From assembly GCF_023242475.1 (NCBI RefSeq), contig NZ_JALJFG010000003.1, positions 62,001 to 126,000 on the forward strand: a stretch of DNA of 64,000 nucleotides, read 5' to 3'. The notes below the pieces were generated by a model. The model saw only the letters and a program-made list of their open reading frames with translations. It ran no database searches and had not been told where the DNA came from. The stretch's first letter is position 1; every line of letters begins with the position of its first letter. Of this stretch, positions 25,638 to 34,155 are shown piece by piece. This DNA is from Pseudomonas sp. MWU15-20650 (GTDB lineage Bacteria; Pseudomonadota; Gammaproteobacteria; Pseudomonadales; Pseudomonadaceae). The position numbers and the translations under genes were made by a program.

Positions 25638-28367
25638 TCAGGCCAGCAAGCCTATCGACTTGGCCCGCGCCACCGCCTGGGTACGGCGCTCCACGCCCAG
25701 CTTGCTGTTGATGTGGCTGGCGTGGGTTTTCACCGTGTGCAGGGAGATAAAGAGCTGGTCGCTGATTTCCTGGTTTGAACAGCCTTGGGCGATCAGTTGC
25801 AGGACCGCCAGCTCACGGGTGCTCAGGGTTTCATGGTTCGCCAGCGCCTCGACGAGGCAGACAGGCGGCAGGAGCGCCAGCAACGCCTGATTCACCAGCC
25901 CGTGCGCATCCTTGCCGAGCTGCTCGCGCATCCAGTCCGGATACCCCTCCAACAACCGTTGGAACGGTTGCAACGCTCCGCCCGCACCCGCCTCAAGCGC
26001 GCGGGCCAATATCGGCCTGGCCTTGGCTTCCTGGCCACACTCGAGCAGTAAATGCACCTGCTGGGTCAGGGCCATCAGCGCAATCATCTGACGCCCGCTG
26101 TTGTGTGCCTGTTGTGCCAGGTCTTCGAGCCGTTGCAGCGCGGCGGCGGGTTGATGGCGAGTAGCATCCAGCGCGGCCTGTTGCAGCTCTATATGTTGCG
26201 GCAAGTGCGGATGAAACTCCGGCGCTGCCGCTGCGTGCTCGCCGTTGTAGGTCTGCCCCAGGCGGGTGAGCCAGGCGTCGGCCAAGTCGGTACGGCCTTG
26301 GGCCAGCCACAGCTCGCATTTGATCAGGGTGATCATCGCCAGGTAGTAGATCGGCGGCACATCCCAGATGTGCATCAAGCGCTCGGCTTCGGCCAGTTCG
26401 GCGAACGCCTTGGGAAACTCACCGCGCCGCCCTTCGAAGTTGGCGATCACGCAATGCCCGATCAACACACTGATATCCCGACAGGCACGGGCCTCGCTCA
26501 AGCCCGCGCGCAAACGGACAAGACTCTCTTCGGGCTGGCAACGCACCAGCAGCAGGTAGCCTTCATACAGCGCTAAACGCGCGCGCACCGCATACAGCCG
26601 CTGGGGCGCCAGGCCGTGCAAGCGTTGCAAGCCCTGGCGCACTTCGTCCAGGGAACGCAGGATCTCGCCCCGTGCCTGCAGCACCCGTGCACGGTCGTAG
26701 TGGGCCAAGGCTTCAAACAGCGGGTTGCCGACGCGCTGCGCCAGTTCCAGAGATTCGCGATTCAGGCCACGGGCGCGCCACAAATCCGCATCGACAATCG
26801 CCAGGTTGGAAAGGGTCGAGAGGCACATCAGGCGCTGGCCGTAGCGCTTGTGCGGCAGGCTTTCCAATGCCTCGTTGCAATAACGCAGGGTCAACTCGCG
26901 ATCCCCACGCCCACGCGCAATGATCCCGCTCAGCGCTAGCCATTGGGCCAACATGGACTTTTGCGCGGTGGCCGATGGTGCCGGTAGGAAGCGGCTGAGG
27001 TAGCTGGATAACTCTTGGGCCGCGTCCAATTGGCACGCCAACCCCAGCGCCCAGCTGTAGAGCACGATCAACCGCGGCGTGCTGATCAGCAGGCTGTCGG
27101 GCAAGTCCATTTTCCAGCGCAGCAACATGCCGACATTCTGCTCAGCCAGCAATTGCTCTTCGGACAGGTTTTGCACCAGGTTCGCGGCGACGTCCAGGTG
27201 GCCGGCACGCAACGCCTGCTCCACCGCCTCATCGATCAACCCCTGGGCGTTGAACCAGCGGCATGCGCGCAAATGCAAACTGGCCAGCGGCAGCGTGGCA
27301 CTCTTCTCGCGCCGGGTACGCAGCAGGTCGGAAAACAAATGATGATAGCGGTACCAGTGACCTTGCTCATCCAACGGCACCAGGAAGACCTGATGGGCCT
27401 GCAGGTAGCGCAGGATCTCGGTGCTGTCATGGGCCTCACGCACGGCGTCGCACAACTCGCTGCAAAAACGCTCCTGAGGCGCCGTGTCATACAAGAACGC
27501 TTGCACCTCCGCCGGCAGGCAGTCGATGACCTCTTCAAGCAAGTAATCGCGAATCAGCCCTTCGCCGCCGTGCAGGCTTTGTGGCAAGGCGCCGTCACTC
27601 CCGGCTTCGGAGGCCGCCAGCAGCCAGAAACGCAGGCCGGCGACCCAGCCCTCACTACGGCGGATGAGATTCTCCAGCGCTTCACCGCGCAATGAACTGC
27701 TATGCCGATCCAACACGGCCAACGATTCGTCATGGGTCAGGCGCAAATCGTGCTCATGCAGCTCCAGCAGGTGCCGCGACAGGCGCAAGCGCGCCAGGTG
27801 CCAGTCCGGACGCTGCCGGCTGGTAACCAAGACCACCAGGCCATCGGGCAGATGATTCAGAAAGAATTGCAGGCAGCGATCCAACACCGGGCCCTGCGCC
27901 AGATGGTAGTCATCCAGCACCAGTAACAAGGGCGACTGTACAGACAAACGCACCGCCAGCTCGTCGAGCAACCCATCCAGCCATTCTTCAAAGGCAAAGG
28001 GTTGATGCCGCTGGCGCATTTTCAGCAGGCCAAGGGATTGGGCACCCAGTTGCGGGAAATAGTGCTGCAAGCCATCCAGCAGGCGCTCAAGGAAACGGCC
28101 AGGGTCGCTATCGCGTGAGCTCAGGCCCAGCCACAGGCTTTGCCAATGGTCCGGCAGGCCCTGGCAGAACTCTACCGCCAACGAACTCTTGCCGAACCCC
28201 GCCGGCGCACTGACCAACAACAGTCGCCCTTCCAGGCCGGCACTCAGGCATTCGCACAGGCGCGGTCGCAGCACATAGCCATCAGGCAGCGGTGGCCTGT
28301 AGAAACGAGCTTCCAGGGTCGGAATCACCACACTGGCAGGCGCTTGGGGTCGGGACAGATCAGTCAT
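25638..28367 (-). CDS. LuxR-family ATP-dependent activator (MalT/AlkS-like)
   Basis: It has 909 residues. A STAND-type NTPase follows a short N-terminus: Walker A APAGFGKS at 54-61, Walker B LLLVLDDYHLAQG about 130-145. A long TPR-like helical region is the likely inducer sensor, and the last 60 residues are a LuxR HTH (ISDQLFISLHTVKTHASHIN). MalT responds to maltotriose and AlkS to alkanes; the neighbouring acyl-CoA ligase and DUF1302/1329 genes argue for an AlkS-like hydrophobic ligand, an inference. The ATG at 28367 begins the conserved MTDLSRPQAPASVVIPTL; the open frame to 28655 runs through repeats and is rejected. Confidence 0.87.
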   Translation of the reverse strand: MTDLSRPQAPASVVIPTLEARFYRPPLPDGYVLRPRLCECLSAGLEGRLLLVSAPAGFGKSSLAVEFCQGLPDHWQSLWLGLSSRDSDPGRFLERLLDGLQHYFPQLGAQSLGLLKMRQRHQPFAFEEWLDGLLDELAVRLSVQSPLLLVLDDYHLAQGPVLDRCLQFFLNHLPDGLVVLVTSRQRPDWHLARLRLSRHLLELHEHDLRLTHDESLAVLDRHSSSLRGEALENLIRRSEGWVAGLRFWLLAASEAGSDGALPQSLHGGEGLIRDYLLEEVIDCLPAEVQAFLYDTAPQERFCSELCDAVREAHDSTEILRYLQAHQVFLVPLDEQGHWYRYHHLFSDLLRTRREKSATLPLASLHLRACRWFNAQGLIDEAVEQALRAGHLDVAANLVQNLSEEQLLAEQNVGMLLRWKMDLPDSLLISTPRLIVLYSWALGLACQLDAAQELSSYLSRFLPAPSATAQKSMLAQWLALSGIIARGRGDRELTLRYCNEALESLPHKRYGQRLMCLSTLSNLAIVDADLWRARGLNRESLELAQRVGNPLFEALAHYDRARVLQARGEILRSLDEVRQGLQRLHGLAPQRLYAVRARLALYEGYLLLVRCQPEESLVRLRAGLSEARACRDISVLIGHCVIANFEGRRGEFPKAFAELAEAERLMHIWDVPPIYYLAMITLIKCELWLAQGRTDLADAWLTRLGQTYNGEHAAAAPEFHPHLPQHIELQQAALDATRHQPAAALQRLEDLAQQAHNSGRQMIALMALTQQVHLLLECGQEAKARPILARALEAGAGGALQPFQRLLEGYPDWMREQLGKDAHGLVNQALLALLPPVCLVEALANHETLSTRELAVLQLIAQGCSNQEISDQLFISLHTVKTHASHINSKLGVERRTQAVARAKSIGLLA

Positions 28368-28747
28368 CGCCGGGCTCTTGTAGAAGGCTGTTGTCGGCAT
28401 TGCAGATGTCCGCAGACTAGCGGTAAAAGCGGCGGGATTGTAGATCTTTGCAACAATTGGCTGAAAAAGAACTGCGACAAAAAATATCCCTACAGACGCC
28501 ACAAACAAAACGTGGGAGGGGCGGTGCGCAGCAGCCCCAGTAAAGGCACTGAAATGCTTCCTGAAAGAACTCAGCCCCAAAACGGTCTCTGCGCGGTATC
28601 GGGTAGACCGCATTCGTCCTTCTTTGGGGGCGCTACGCGCCCCAACGCGGGACAAGCCCGCTCGCCACCGGTTACCGGTGGCTCGTTCTAGCGTTTAACT
28701 GACCGGCATTGGGGCTTGCCCCCTCCCACAGGGGGCACTCGCGCACG
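28368..28747. repeat. Intergenic mosaic of REP-type palindromes
   Basis: This 380-base stretch has no credible gene. It contains an outer inverted pair GTGGGAGGGG (28512-28521) and CCCCTCCCAC (28720-28729), the REP core found elsewhere in the window. Inside are GGGGCGC-TAC-GCGCCCC (28627-28643) and CCACCGG-TTA-CCGGTGG (28665-28681), both perfect. The region separates the regulator start from the end of the DUF1329 gene and could fold at the 3' end of the DUF1302-DUF1329 transcript. Confidence 0.75.
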
Positions 28748-30112
28748 TTAGCGAACACCATCCTGACGCAGGGCCGCTGGAGTGAAGTCGCTGGTGGTGG
28801 CGGTGAAGCCAAAGTCATACGCCTGTTTCTCTTCGTTCTTCATGCCCAGCGCCAGGTAACGGCCGGACTGCAGGTCATACAGGGTTTCCAGGGCGTACCA
28901 CGGTACTTGCTTGTCGTAGTAGTTCTCGGCATGGGCTTCGGCGACGCGCCACAGTTGGCCGCGGCCGTCGTAGTGGTCGATCACCGCCGCTTGCCAGGTG
29001 TCTTCGTCGATGAAGAAGTCACGCTTGGCATAGATGTGCCGCTGGCCTTCCTTCAAGGTCGCGACCACGTGCCAGACACGGCGCAGCTCATAGCGGGCAA
29101 GGTCCTGATTGATGTGGCCGGCCTTGATGATGTCGACGTACTTGAGCTTCGGATCGTCGATCTTGTAGCTGTTGGAGGCGATGTAAATTTCTTTCTTGCC
29201 TTCCAGCTTCCAGTCGTAGCGGTCTGGCGCACCGTTGTACATGTCGAGGTTGTCGGAAGTGCGCAAGCCATCGGCAGCCGTACCCGGCCCGTCATAGGAC
29301 ACTTGCGGCGCCCGGCGCACACGGCGCTGGCCGGCGTTGTAGACCCACGCCGAACGTGGCTCCTTCACCTGGTCCAGGGTTTCGTGCACCAACAGCACGC
29401 CACCGGCCAGACGTGCCGGCGCGGTGACTTGCTGCTTGAAGTAGAACAGTACGTTACCCGGGTTTTTCGGGTCGTAGTCCTTCATCTTGTCGCGGAACAC
29501 GAACTGATCACGGAAGTACACCAGGCTGAACGAGCCGTTGGTTTGCGGCGTGGCCTGGGTCACCAGGCGGGTCACGCTGCCGCCGCGATAACGGGTGATG
29601 TGGTTCCAGATGACTTCCACGCCGCTTTTCGGGATCGGAAATGGAATCGCGGTTTCGAAGTTTTCCAGGCCATTGCCGCCGGACACCAGGTTGGTGTGCG
29701 TGGCGTTCTTCTTGATGGCGGCGAACACCTCGGCCGGCACCGTGGCGCCGCGATGGGTCGGGTAGACCGGCATCTTGAAGGTGTCCGGGTAACGCTTGAA
29801 CATCGCGTATTGCCCCGGTGCCAGCTTGTCTTTGTACTGCTCGACGTTCTGCGCGGTAATGGTGAACTGCGGTTGCTCACTGGCATACGGGTTGGCCAGG
29901 AAACCACGGGCGTCCACCGCCCCGGCATTGGTTGGCAATGGCGACCATTTAGGGATGGTGCCTGCCGCATTACCGGCCATCTCGGCGCCCATCGGGGTCA
30001 GGGTCGTACCCAGCTTGGCGGCTTCATCCGCCGACACCGCCGCCATGACGTTACTCGCCAGGATCGACAGCCCAAGCACACCCACGTGCAACAGACTCTT
30101 TGTTATTTTCAT
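28748..30112 (-). CDS. DUF1329 periplasmic/outer-membrane-associated protein
   Basis: It has 454 residues with a Sec signal peptide (KSLLHVGVLGLSILASNVMAA, cleaved near residue 24; quoted in part as residues 5-24). The family has a LolA/LolB-like lipid-binding fold by structural prediction in the literature and nearly always pairs with DUF1302. It probably handles a hydrophobic compound in the envelope. AGGAAG lies 8 bases before the ATG. It is 27 bases downstream of the DUF1302 gene, so the two are one operon. A candidate Hfq/Crc motif AATAACAA lies over codons 2-5. Confidence 0.85.
   Translation of the reverse strand: MKITKSLLHVGVLGLSILASNVMAAVSADEAAKLGTTLTPMGAEMAGNAAGTIPKWSPLPTNAGAVDARGFLANPYASEQPQFTITAQNVEQYKDKLAPGQYAMFKRYPDTFKMPVYPTHRGATVPAEVFAAIKKNATHTNLVSGGNGLENFETAIPFPIPKSGVEVIWNHITRYRGGSVTRLVTQATPQTNGSFSLVYFRDQFVFRDKMKDYDPKNPGNVLFYFKQQVTAPARLAGGVLLVHETLDQVKEPRSAWVYNAGQRRVRRAPQVSYDGPGTAADGLRTSDNLDMYNGAPDRYDWKLEGKKEIYIASNSYKIDDPKLKYVDIIKAGHINQDLARYELRRVWHVVATLKEGQRHIYAKRDFFIDEDTWQAAVIDHYDGRGQLWRVAEAHAENYYDKQVPWYALETLYDLQSGRYLALGMKNEEKQAYDFGFTATTSDFTPAALRQDGVR
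30100..30107 (-). promoter_or_regulatory. Candidate Crc/Hfq CA motif in DUF1329 gene start
   Basis: The minus strand reads AATAACAA, an exact match to AANAANAA, spanning codons 2-5 of the DUF1329 gene. In Pseudomonas, Hfq with Crc binds such motifs near start codons to block translation during catabolite repression. Short motif, so chance occurrence is possible; the parallel motif upstream of the DUF1302 gene strengthens it. Confidence 0.55.
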
Positions 30113-30139
30113 ATTCTGGTCTTCCTGAAATACAGTCGC

Positions 30140-32011
30140 TTAGAAGTTGGCGCCGACGCTGAGTGCGATGAAATCGCGGTCATCCACGGTGGAGTACTTG
30201 CCGCCGAAGAAGTTGGTGTATGCCAGGCTCGCCGTATAGGTGTTCTGGTACTCGGCATCCAGGCCGAGACTGACGGCCTTGCGCCCTTCTTCGAAGTTGC
30301 CGCCCGGGCCTGGCGAGTAGCCGCTGACGTCGTGGGACCACGCCACGTTAGGCTTGAGGTTCACACCGGCAAACACATCCGGGTATTCCCAGATGGCCCG
30401 GGTGCGATAACCCCAGGAGTTGGCAGTGGTGAAGCCGTCGTTGTTGCAGTTAGCCGTCACGTTGCTGCGGTCTGCGCCAGGCCCGGCGCCCTGAATCGTG
30501 CCGGCGTTAAGCGCCGCACACAGCGGGCCCGCGCCGGGACCGAATACCGGGTCACGTCCGTAACGGGCTTTGGAACTGCTTTCCAGGCCACCGACGTGAG
30601 TCAACCCCACTTCACCGACCAACGTGAGGCGGCTGGCGCCCATGACCTGATCGAAGAAGTGCGTAAAGGTAGTCTGGATCTGGGTAATTTCCTTACGCCG
30701 ATAGCCATTCAAGTCCTGGCCTGGCACCCCCTTGAGCGGCGACGCGCCACCCAGGCCGATCAGCGGCGTCACGCCCGCGTACAGGATGTCGGTGGTGTTG
30801 AGCTGTACCGGTGCATTCGGACGGTAGCTGAGCTCCCCGCTCCACGCGGTACCGGTAGGCAAGGTGGTGGAGAAACTCAAACCGTACAGCCGGATGTCTT
30901 CGGGATATTCCACAAAATAGCTGGAGTTACCGGCAACGATCAGCGGCCGCAAGGATTGCGCCGGTGTGGGCGTCAGGGCGTTGGCGGCGGCATAGGTGGC
31001 CGCCGAGGCGCCTTTGGCGCTGAAGATCGGCGCACGGCTGTGGTAGTTCATGAAGTACGCACCGAACTCCGTGTCCAGCGGTTCGAAGTTGTAGTGCATG
31101 GCCAGGCCGAACTGGCCGCCATCACGGGCGTCACGATCCGGGCCGCGCTTAACCAGCACGCCTTCTTCGTTGATATTGACGCCGAACTGATTCATCAGCG
31201 GCAAACCACCCCCGGCCGCGATCACCGAACGCTTGCTGAGCAGCCGCAGGTTGTCGTTGCAACCGCCGGTAATCACGTCGGCCTGGGAGAAGAACGTCCC
31301 GCAGTTATCCGTAACGGTCTTTTCCCAATCGAGCTGGTAGAAGCCCTCGGCCGACAAGTTATCGGTCAAGGTCTGCGACACGTAGAACATGTTGACCGGA
31401 ATCAGGCCCTCTTTGATTTCGGCACCCGGACGGCGGAACGCAGCCACGTCAATCGGGTTGATTGCATTGATGCCGCCACCAATGAACGTGCTTTCGCCCC
31501 AACTCACCACCTGCTTGCCGAAACGCACGGAGCCCGGCTCATCGGCAATCGAGTAGTTGTGATAGATGAACGCGTCAAGAATTTGCCCACCGGAAGAGCG
31601 AGCCCCCATTGGACGGCCTTTATCGCTGATGTCCTTGAACTCACGACTTTCGTCCTTGAGCTCAAAGTCGTACCAATACTTGCCACGCACAAACACACCG
31701 GTATCGCCGTACTTCAGTTCCAGGTCATGAATGCCCTTGAAGATCTTCGAGAATGTCTCGCCACGCTTGAAGTTCAAGTGACCATCGTCCGACGTCTGTG
31801 ACAAGCCTTTGCCACCGTTGTTGACACCGATCAGGTCTCGATTGGCCTTGGACGTACTCCAACTGGCGCCCACCGACAGGGACGAGTCAAAGCTCCCTTC
31901 GATTTCACCCACGTTGAAACTGACGCCGAATGCGGGCCCGGCGAGCGTAGAAGCGAGACTGACGGCCAGCGGCAGTCTTGCCCGGCGCCAGAACTGGTTT
32001 ACTGAGGTCAT
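30140..32011 (-). CDS. DUF1302 outer-membrane protein
   Basis: It has 623 residues with a signal peptide (RLPLAVSLASTLAGPAFG, cleaved near residue 28). The body is rich in alternating aromatic and polar residues, Gly and Asn, and ends in DRDFIALSVGANF, a terminal aromatic beta-strand typical of BAM-inserted barrels. The family is a predicted outer-membrane barrel that pairs with DUF1329. The start at 32011 has GGAG 8 bases upstream; the open frame to 32116 lacks a signal peptide at its start and was rejected. A role in uptake or export of hydrophobic carbon sources is inferred from the neighbouring acyl-CoA ligase. Confidence 0.85.
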   Translation of the reverse strand: MTSVNQFWRRARLPLAVSLASTLAGPAFGVSFNVGEIEGSFDSSLSVGASWSTSKANRDLIGVNNGGKGLSQTSDDGHLNFKRGETFSKIFKGIHDLELKYGDTGVFVRGKYWYDFELKDESREFKDISDKGRPMGARSSGGQILDAFIYHNYSIADEPGSVRFGKQVVSWGESTFIGGGINAINPIDVAAFRRPGAEIKEGLIPVNMFYVSQTLTDNLSAEGFYQLDWEKTVTDNCGTFFSQADVITGGCNDNLRLLSKRSVIAAGGGLPLMNQFGVNINEEGVLVKRGPDRDARDGGQFGLAMHYNFEPLDTEFGAYFMNYHSRAPIFSAKGASAATYAAANALTPTPAQSLRPLIVAGNSSYFVEYPEDIRLYGLSFSTTLPTGTAWSGELSYRPNAPVQLNTTDILYAGVTPLIGLGGASPLKGVPGQDLNGYRRKEITQIQTTFTHFFDQVMGASRLTLVGEVGLTHVGGLESSSKARYGRDPVFGPGAGPLCAALNAGTIQGAGPGADRSNVTANCNNDGFTTANSWGYRTRAIWEYPDVFAGVNLKPNVAWSHDVSGYSPGPGGNFEEGRKAVSLGLDAEYQNTYTASLAYTNFFGGKYSTVDDRDFIALSVGANF

Positions 32012-32030
32012 CGACGCTACTCCATGTGCA

Positions 32031-32038
32031 TTATTGTT
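32031..32038 (-). promoter_or_regulatory. Candidate Crc/Hfq CA motif upstream of DUF1302 gene
   Basis: The minus strand reads AACAATAA, an exact AANAANAA match, 8-15 bases upstream of the GGAG ribosome-binding site of the DUF1302 gene. The position suits translational repression by Hfq/Crc under preferred carbon sources. Confidence 0.6.
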
Positions 32039-32150
32039 ATGGCAGTGAGTTCTTTCTTCAGATGCATGTATCAGCCGCAATACAACGATTCCAATGCCGA
32101 ACGGCAACCCAGCCACTCTGGCTCGAAGCGCAACATCCGCGAAAACTCTG

Positions 32151-32191
32151 AGAGGGACTATAGCCAGCAGGGGGTAGTGCTTGATCCCTCT
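32151..32191 (-). promoter_or_regulatory. Palindrome-flanked promoter of the DUF1302-DUF1329 operon
   Basis: On the minus strand AGAGGGA (32191-32185) and TCCCTCT (32157-32151) form a perfect 7-base inverted repeat. Within it lies a -10-like TATAGT (32162-32157) with a poor -35 (ATCAAG) 17 bases upstream, the profile of an activator-dependent promoter. GGGA-rich half-sites resemble MalT-type boxes, so the LuxR regulator at 25638-28367 is the natural candidate binder. Inference only. Confidence 0.45.
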
Positions 32192-32341
32192 AAAGTGTGA
32201 TTTGCATCACCGACCCGTCTGCCACAACCCTTTCGCCACACCGACGAAGATCGGCGCGGCAAGGATGGCTGAAAATCGGTAAATCACAAGTGAAGGCTTG
32301 AGATAGAGCATTGCCGCGCTGTTGCAGCGCGGCAAATCAGC
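32192..32341. other. Spacer with hairpin after alkK-like gene
   Basis: This is the upstream part of the 330-base gap between the acyl-CoA ligase and the DUF1302 gene. It contains the perfect palindrome TTGCCGCGCTG-TTG-CAGCGCGGCAA (32312-32336) immediately after the ligase stop. No T-run follows on the minus strand, so it is a possible mRNA-stabilising or weak termination hairpin. Nothing else coding is seen. Confidence 0.6.
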
Positions 32342-34024
32342 TCAGAGGGTGGACAGGAACGTACTGTTGTTGGCCTGCCATTCGAGGATGTCGATTCGGA
32401 TACGTTTTTTGTCGAGCTTTCCTACACTGGTCTTGGGAATTTCAGTAACAACGGCGATCTGGCTTGGAATCGCCCACTTGCTCAAATGGCCCAGCTCGAC
32501 GAAAGGCTTGAGATGCTCCTTGAGCTCCCGCGCGCCGATAACATGGCCGTCACGCACCACCAGCAACGCAAATGGGCGCTCGCCCCATTGCGGGTCGGCA
32601 ATGCCCACCACCGCGACTTCGCGTACAGCCGGGTGACGACTGACCAAGTCTTCAAGGGCCAGGGACGAGATCCACTCGCCGCCCGTCTTGATCACATCCT
32701 TGATGCGGTCACGGATATCGATCACGCCAAAGGCATCGAGGGTGGCCACGTCACCGGTGTGCATCCAGCCACCTTTCCACAGCTCGGCGCCCTTCTGCGG
32801 TTCGTTGTAATAGCCCTCGCTCAGCCACGGCGCACGCAGCACCAGTTCACCCTGGGACTCGCCATCGGCAGGCAGGAAGCGACCGTCGCCGTCGACAATC
32901 GCAGCCTCCACCAACGGCCCGGGCACGCCGGCCTTGATACGGTAGGTGGTGCGCTCATCTTCGCTACCCGCCATCAGCTCGGCATTGAGGTGGGCGCAGG
33001 ACACCAACGGCCCCGTTTCGGACATGCCGTATGCGGCGGTCAATTGAATGCCGCGGGCCTTGGACGTTTCATACAACGTGCGGTTAAGTGCACTGCCGCC
33101 GATGACGATTTTCCAACCGCCAAAATCCACACCCTGGGCGGCCTTGGCGTTGAGCACCATTTGCAGGATGGTCGGCACGCAGTGAGAGAACGTGACCTTT
33201 TCCTTGCGCCACAGCTCCACCAGGTACTCGGGGTCATAGCGGCCGGGGTAGACCTGTTTCAAACCGAGCATGGTCGCTACATACGGCAGCCCCCAGGCAT
33301 GTACGTGGAACATAGGTGTGATCGGCATGTACACATCGTTGGTGCCCAACAGGCGCACGCTGTCGACACTGCCCATGATCGTCGCCACACCCATGGTGTG
33401 CAGTACCAGTTGGCGATGGCTGAAGTACACGCCCTTGGGGTTGCCGGTGGTACCGGTGGTGTAGAAGGTAGTGGCCACCGAGTGTTCGTCGAAGTCCTGG
33501 AAGTCGTACGTCGGGCTGGCGGCGGCCAGCAGGGTTTCGTACTCACCGACGAGATCAGGCAGCTCGGCGGTCTTGGGTTCGGCGTCAGTGAGCAACAGGG
33601 TCTTTTCGACCGTGGTCAGTTGCCCGGCGATCGCCTGGTAAAGCCCCACGAACTCACTGTTGACCAGCACAAAGCGGTCCTCGGCGTGGTTCATGGTGTA
33701 GAGAATCTGTTCCGGTGACAGGCGCACGTTGATCGTGTGGATCACCGCCCCGATCATCGGGATGGCGAACATGCACTCCAGGTAGCGGTGGCTGTCCCAG
33801 TCCATCACGGCCACGGTGTCACCGGCCTTGACCCCGGCCTCGGTCAGCACGTTGGCCAAGCGGGCGACGCGCTCGATCAGGGTCGGGTAGGTGTAGCGCA
33901 GCTTGTCACGGTAGATGATTTCCCGGGTTTTCTCGTAGCGAGTACCGGACATCAACAGACGTTTGATCAACAACGGGTACTGGTAAGCGCCTTCGGCGGG
34001 CGGGATAACACGGGTCTGCAACAT
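32342..34024 (-). CDS. Medium-chain fatty-acid--CoA ligase (AlkK-like)
   Basis: Activates a carboxylic acid to its CoA thioester through an acyl-adenylate. It has 560 residues. The AMP-binding motif YTTGTTGNPKG is at 188-198, followed by YGMSETGP, WMHTGDVATLDAFG, and the C-terminal catalytic lysine in KTSVGKLDKKRIR. Overall layout fits the AlkK/medium-chain class. Neighbouring DUF1302/DUF1329 and AlkS-like genes suggest entry of exogenous medium-chain acids or alkanoate precursors into beta-oxidation or polyhydroxyalkanoate synthesis. Start: ATG at 34024 beginning MLQTRVIPPAEGAYQYPL. Confidence 0.88.
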   Translation of the reverse strand: MLQTRVIPPAEGAYQYPLLIKRLLMSGTRYEKTREIIYRDKLRYTYPTLIERVARLANVLTEAGVKAGDTVAVMDWDSHRYLECMFAIPMIGAVIHTINVRLSPEQILYTMNHAEDRFVLVNSEFVGLYQAIAGQLTTVEKTLLLTDAEPKTAELPDLVGEYETLLAAASPTYDFQDFDEHSVATTFYTTGTTGNPKGVYFSHRQLVLHTMGVATIMGSVDSVRLLGTNDVYMPITPMFHVHAWGLPYVATMLGLKQVYPGRYDPEYLVELWRKEKVTFSHCVPTILQMVLNAKAAQGVDFGGWKIVIGGSALNRTLYETSKARGIQLTAAYGMSETGPLVSCAHLNAELMAGSEDERTTYRIKAGVPGPLVEAAIVDGDGRFLPADGESQGELVLRAPWLSEGYYNEPQKGAELWKGGWMHTGDVATLDAFGVIDIRDRIKDVIKTGGEWISSLALEDLVSRHPAVREVAVVGIADPQWGERPFALLVVRDGHVIGARELKEHLKPFVELGHLSKWAIPSQIAVVTEIPKTSVGKLDKKRIRIDILEWQANNSTFLSTL

Positions 34025-34155
34025 ACGAATCCCTTATCTGACTGCACGGTCTTGGCTTGAAGACCTGCACTTTAGAGCGCTTATGCCTCAGCCAAATCAG
34101 CCAAAGGAATGATTTGCAGCCCCCGACGAGTGCTAGCTTTGCGCCACTACCCGGA

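Noticed and set aside
28368..28655. N-terminal extension of the LuxR-type regulator by 96 residues
   Set aside because: It passes through REP palindromes and has no family similarity; the conserved start MTDLSRPQAP is at 28367.
28709..31801. 1030-codon open frame on the plus strand
   Set aside because: It is antisense to the DUF1329 and DUF1302 genes, which have signal peptides, ribosome-binding sites and family features. Long antisense frames are common in high-GC genomes.
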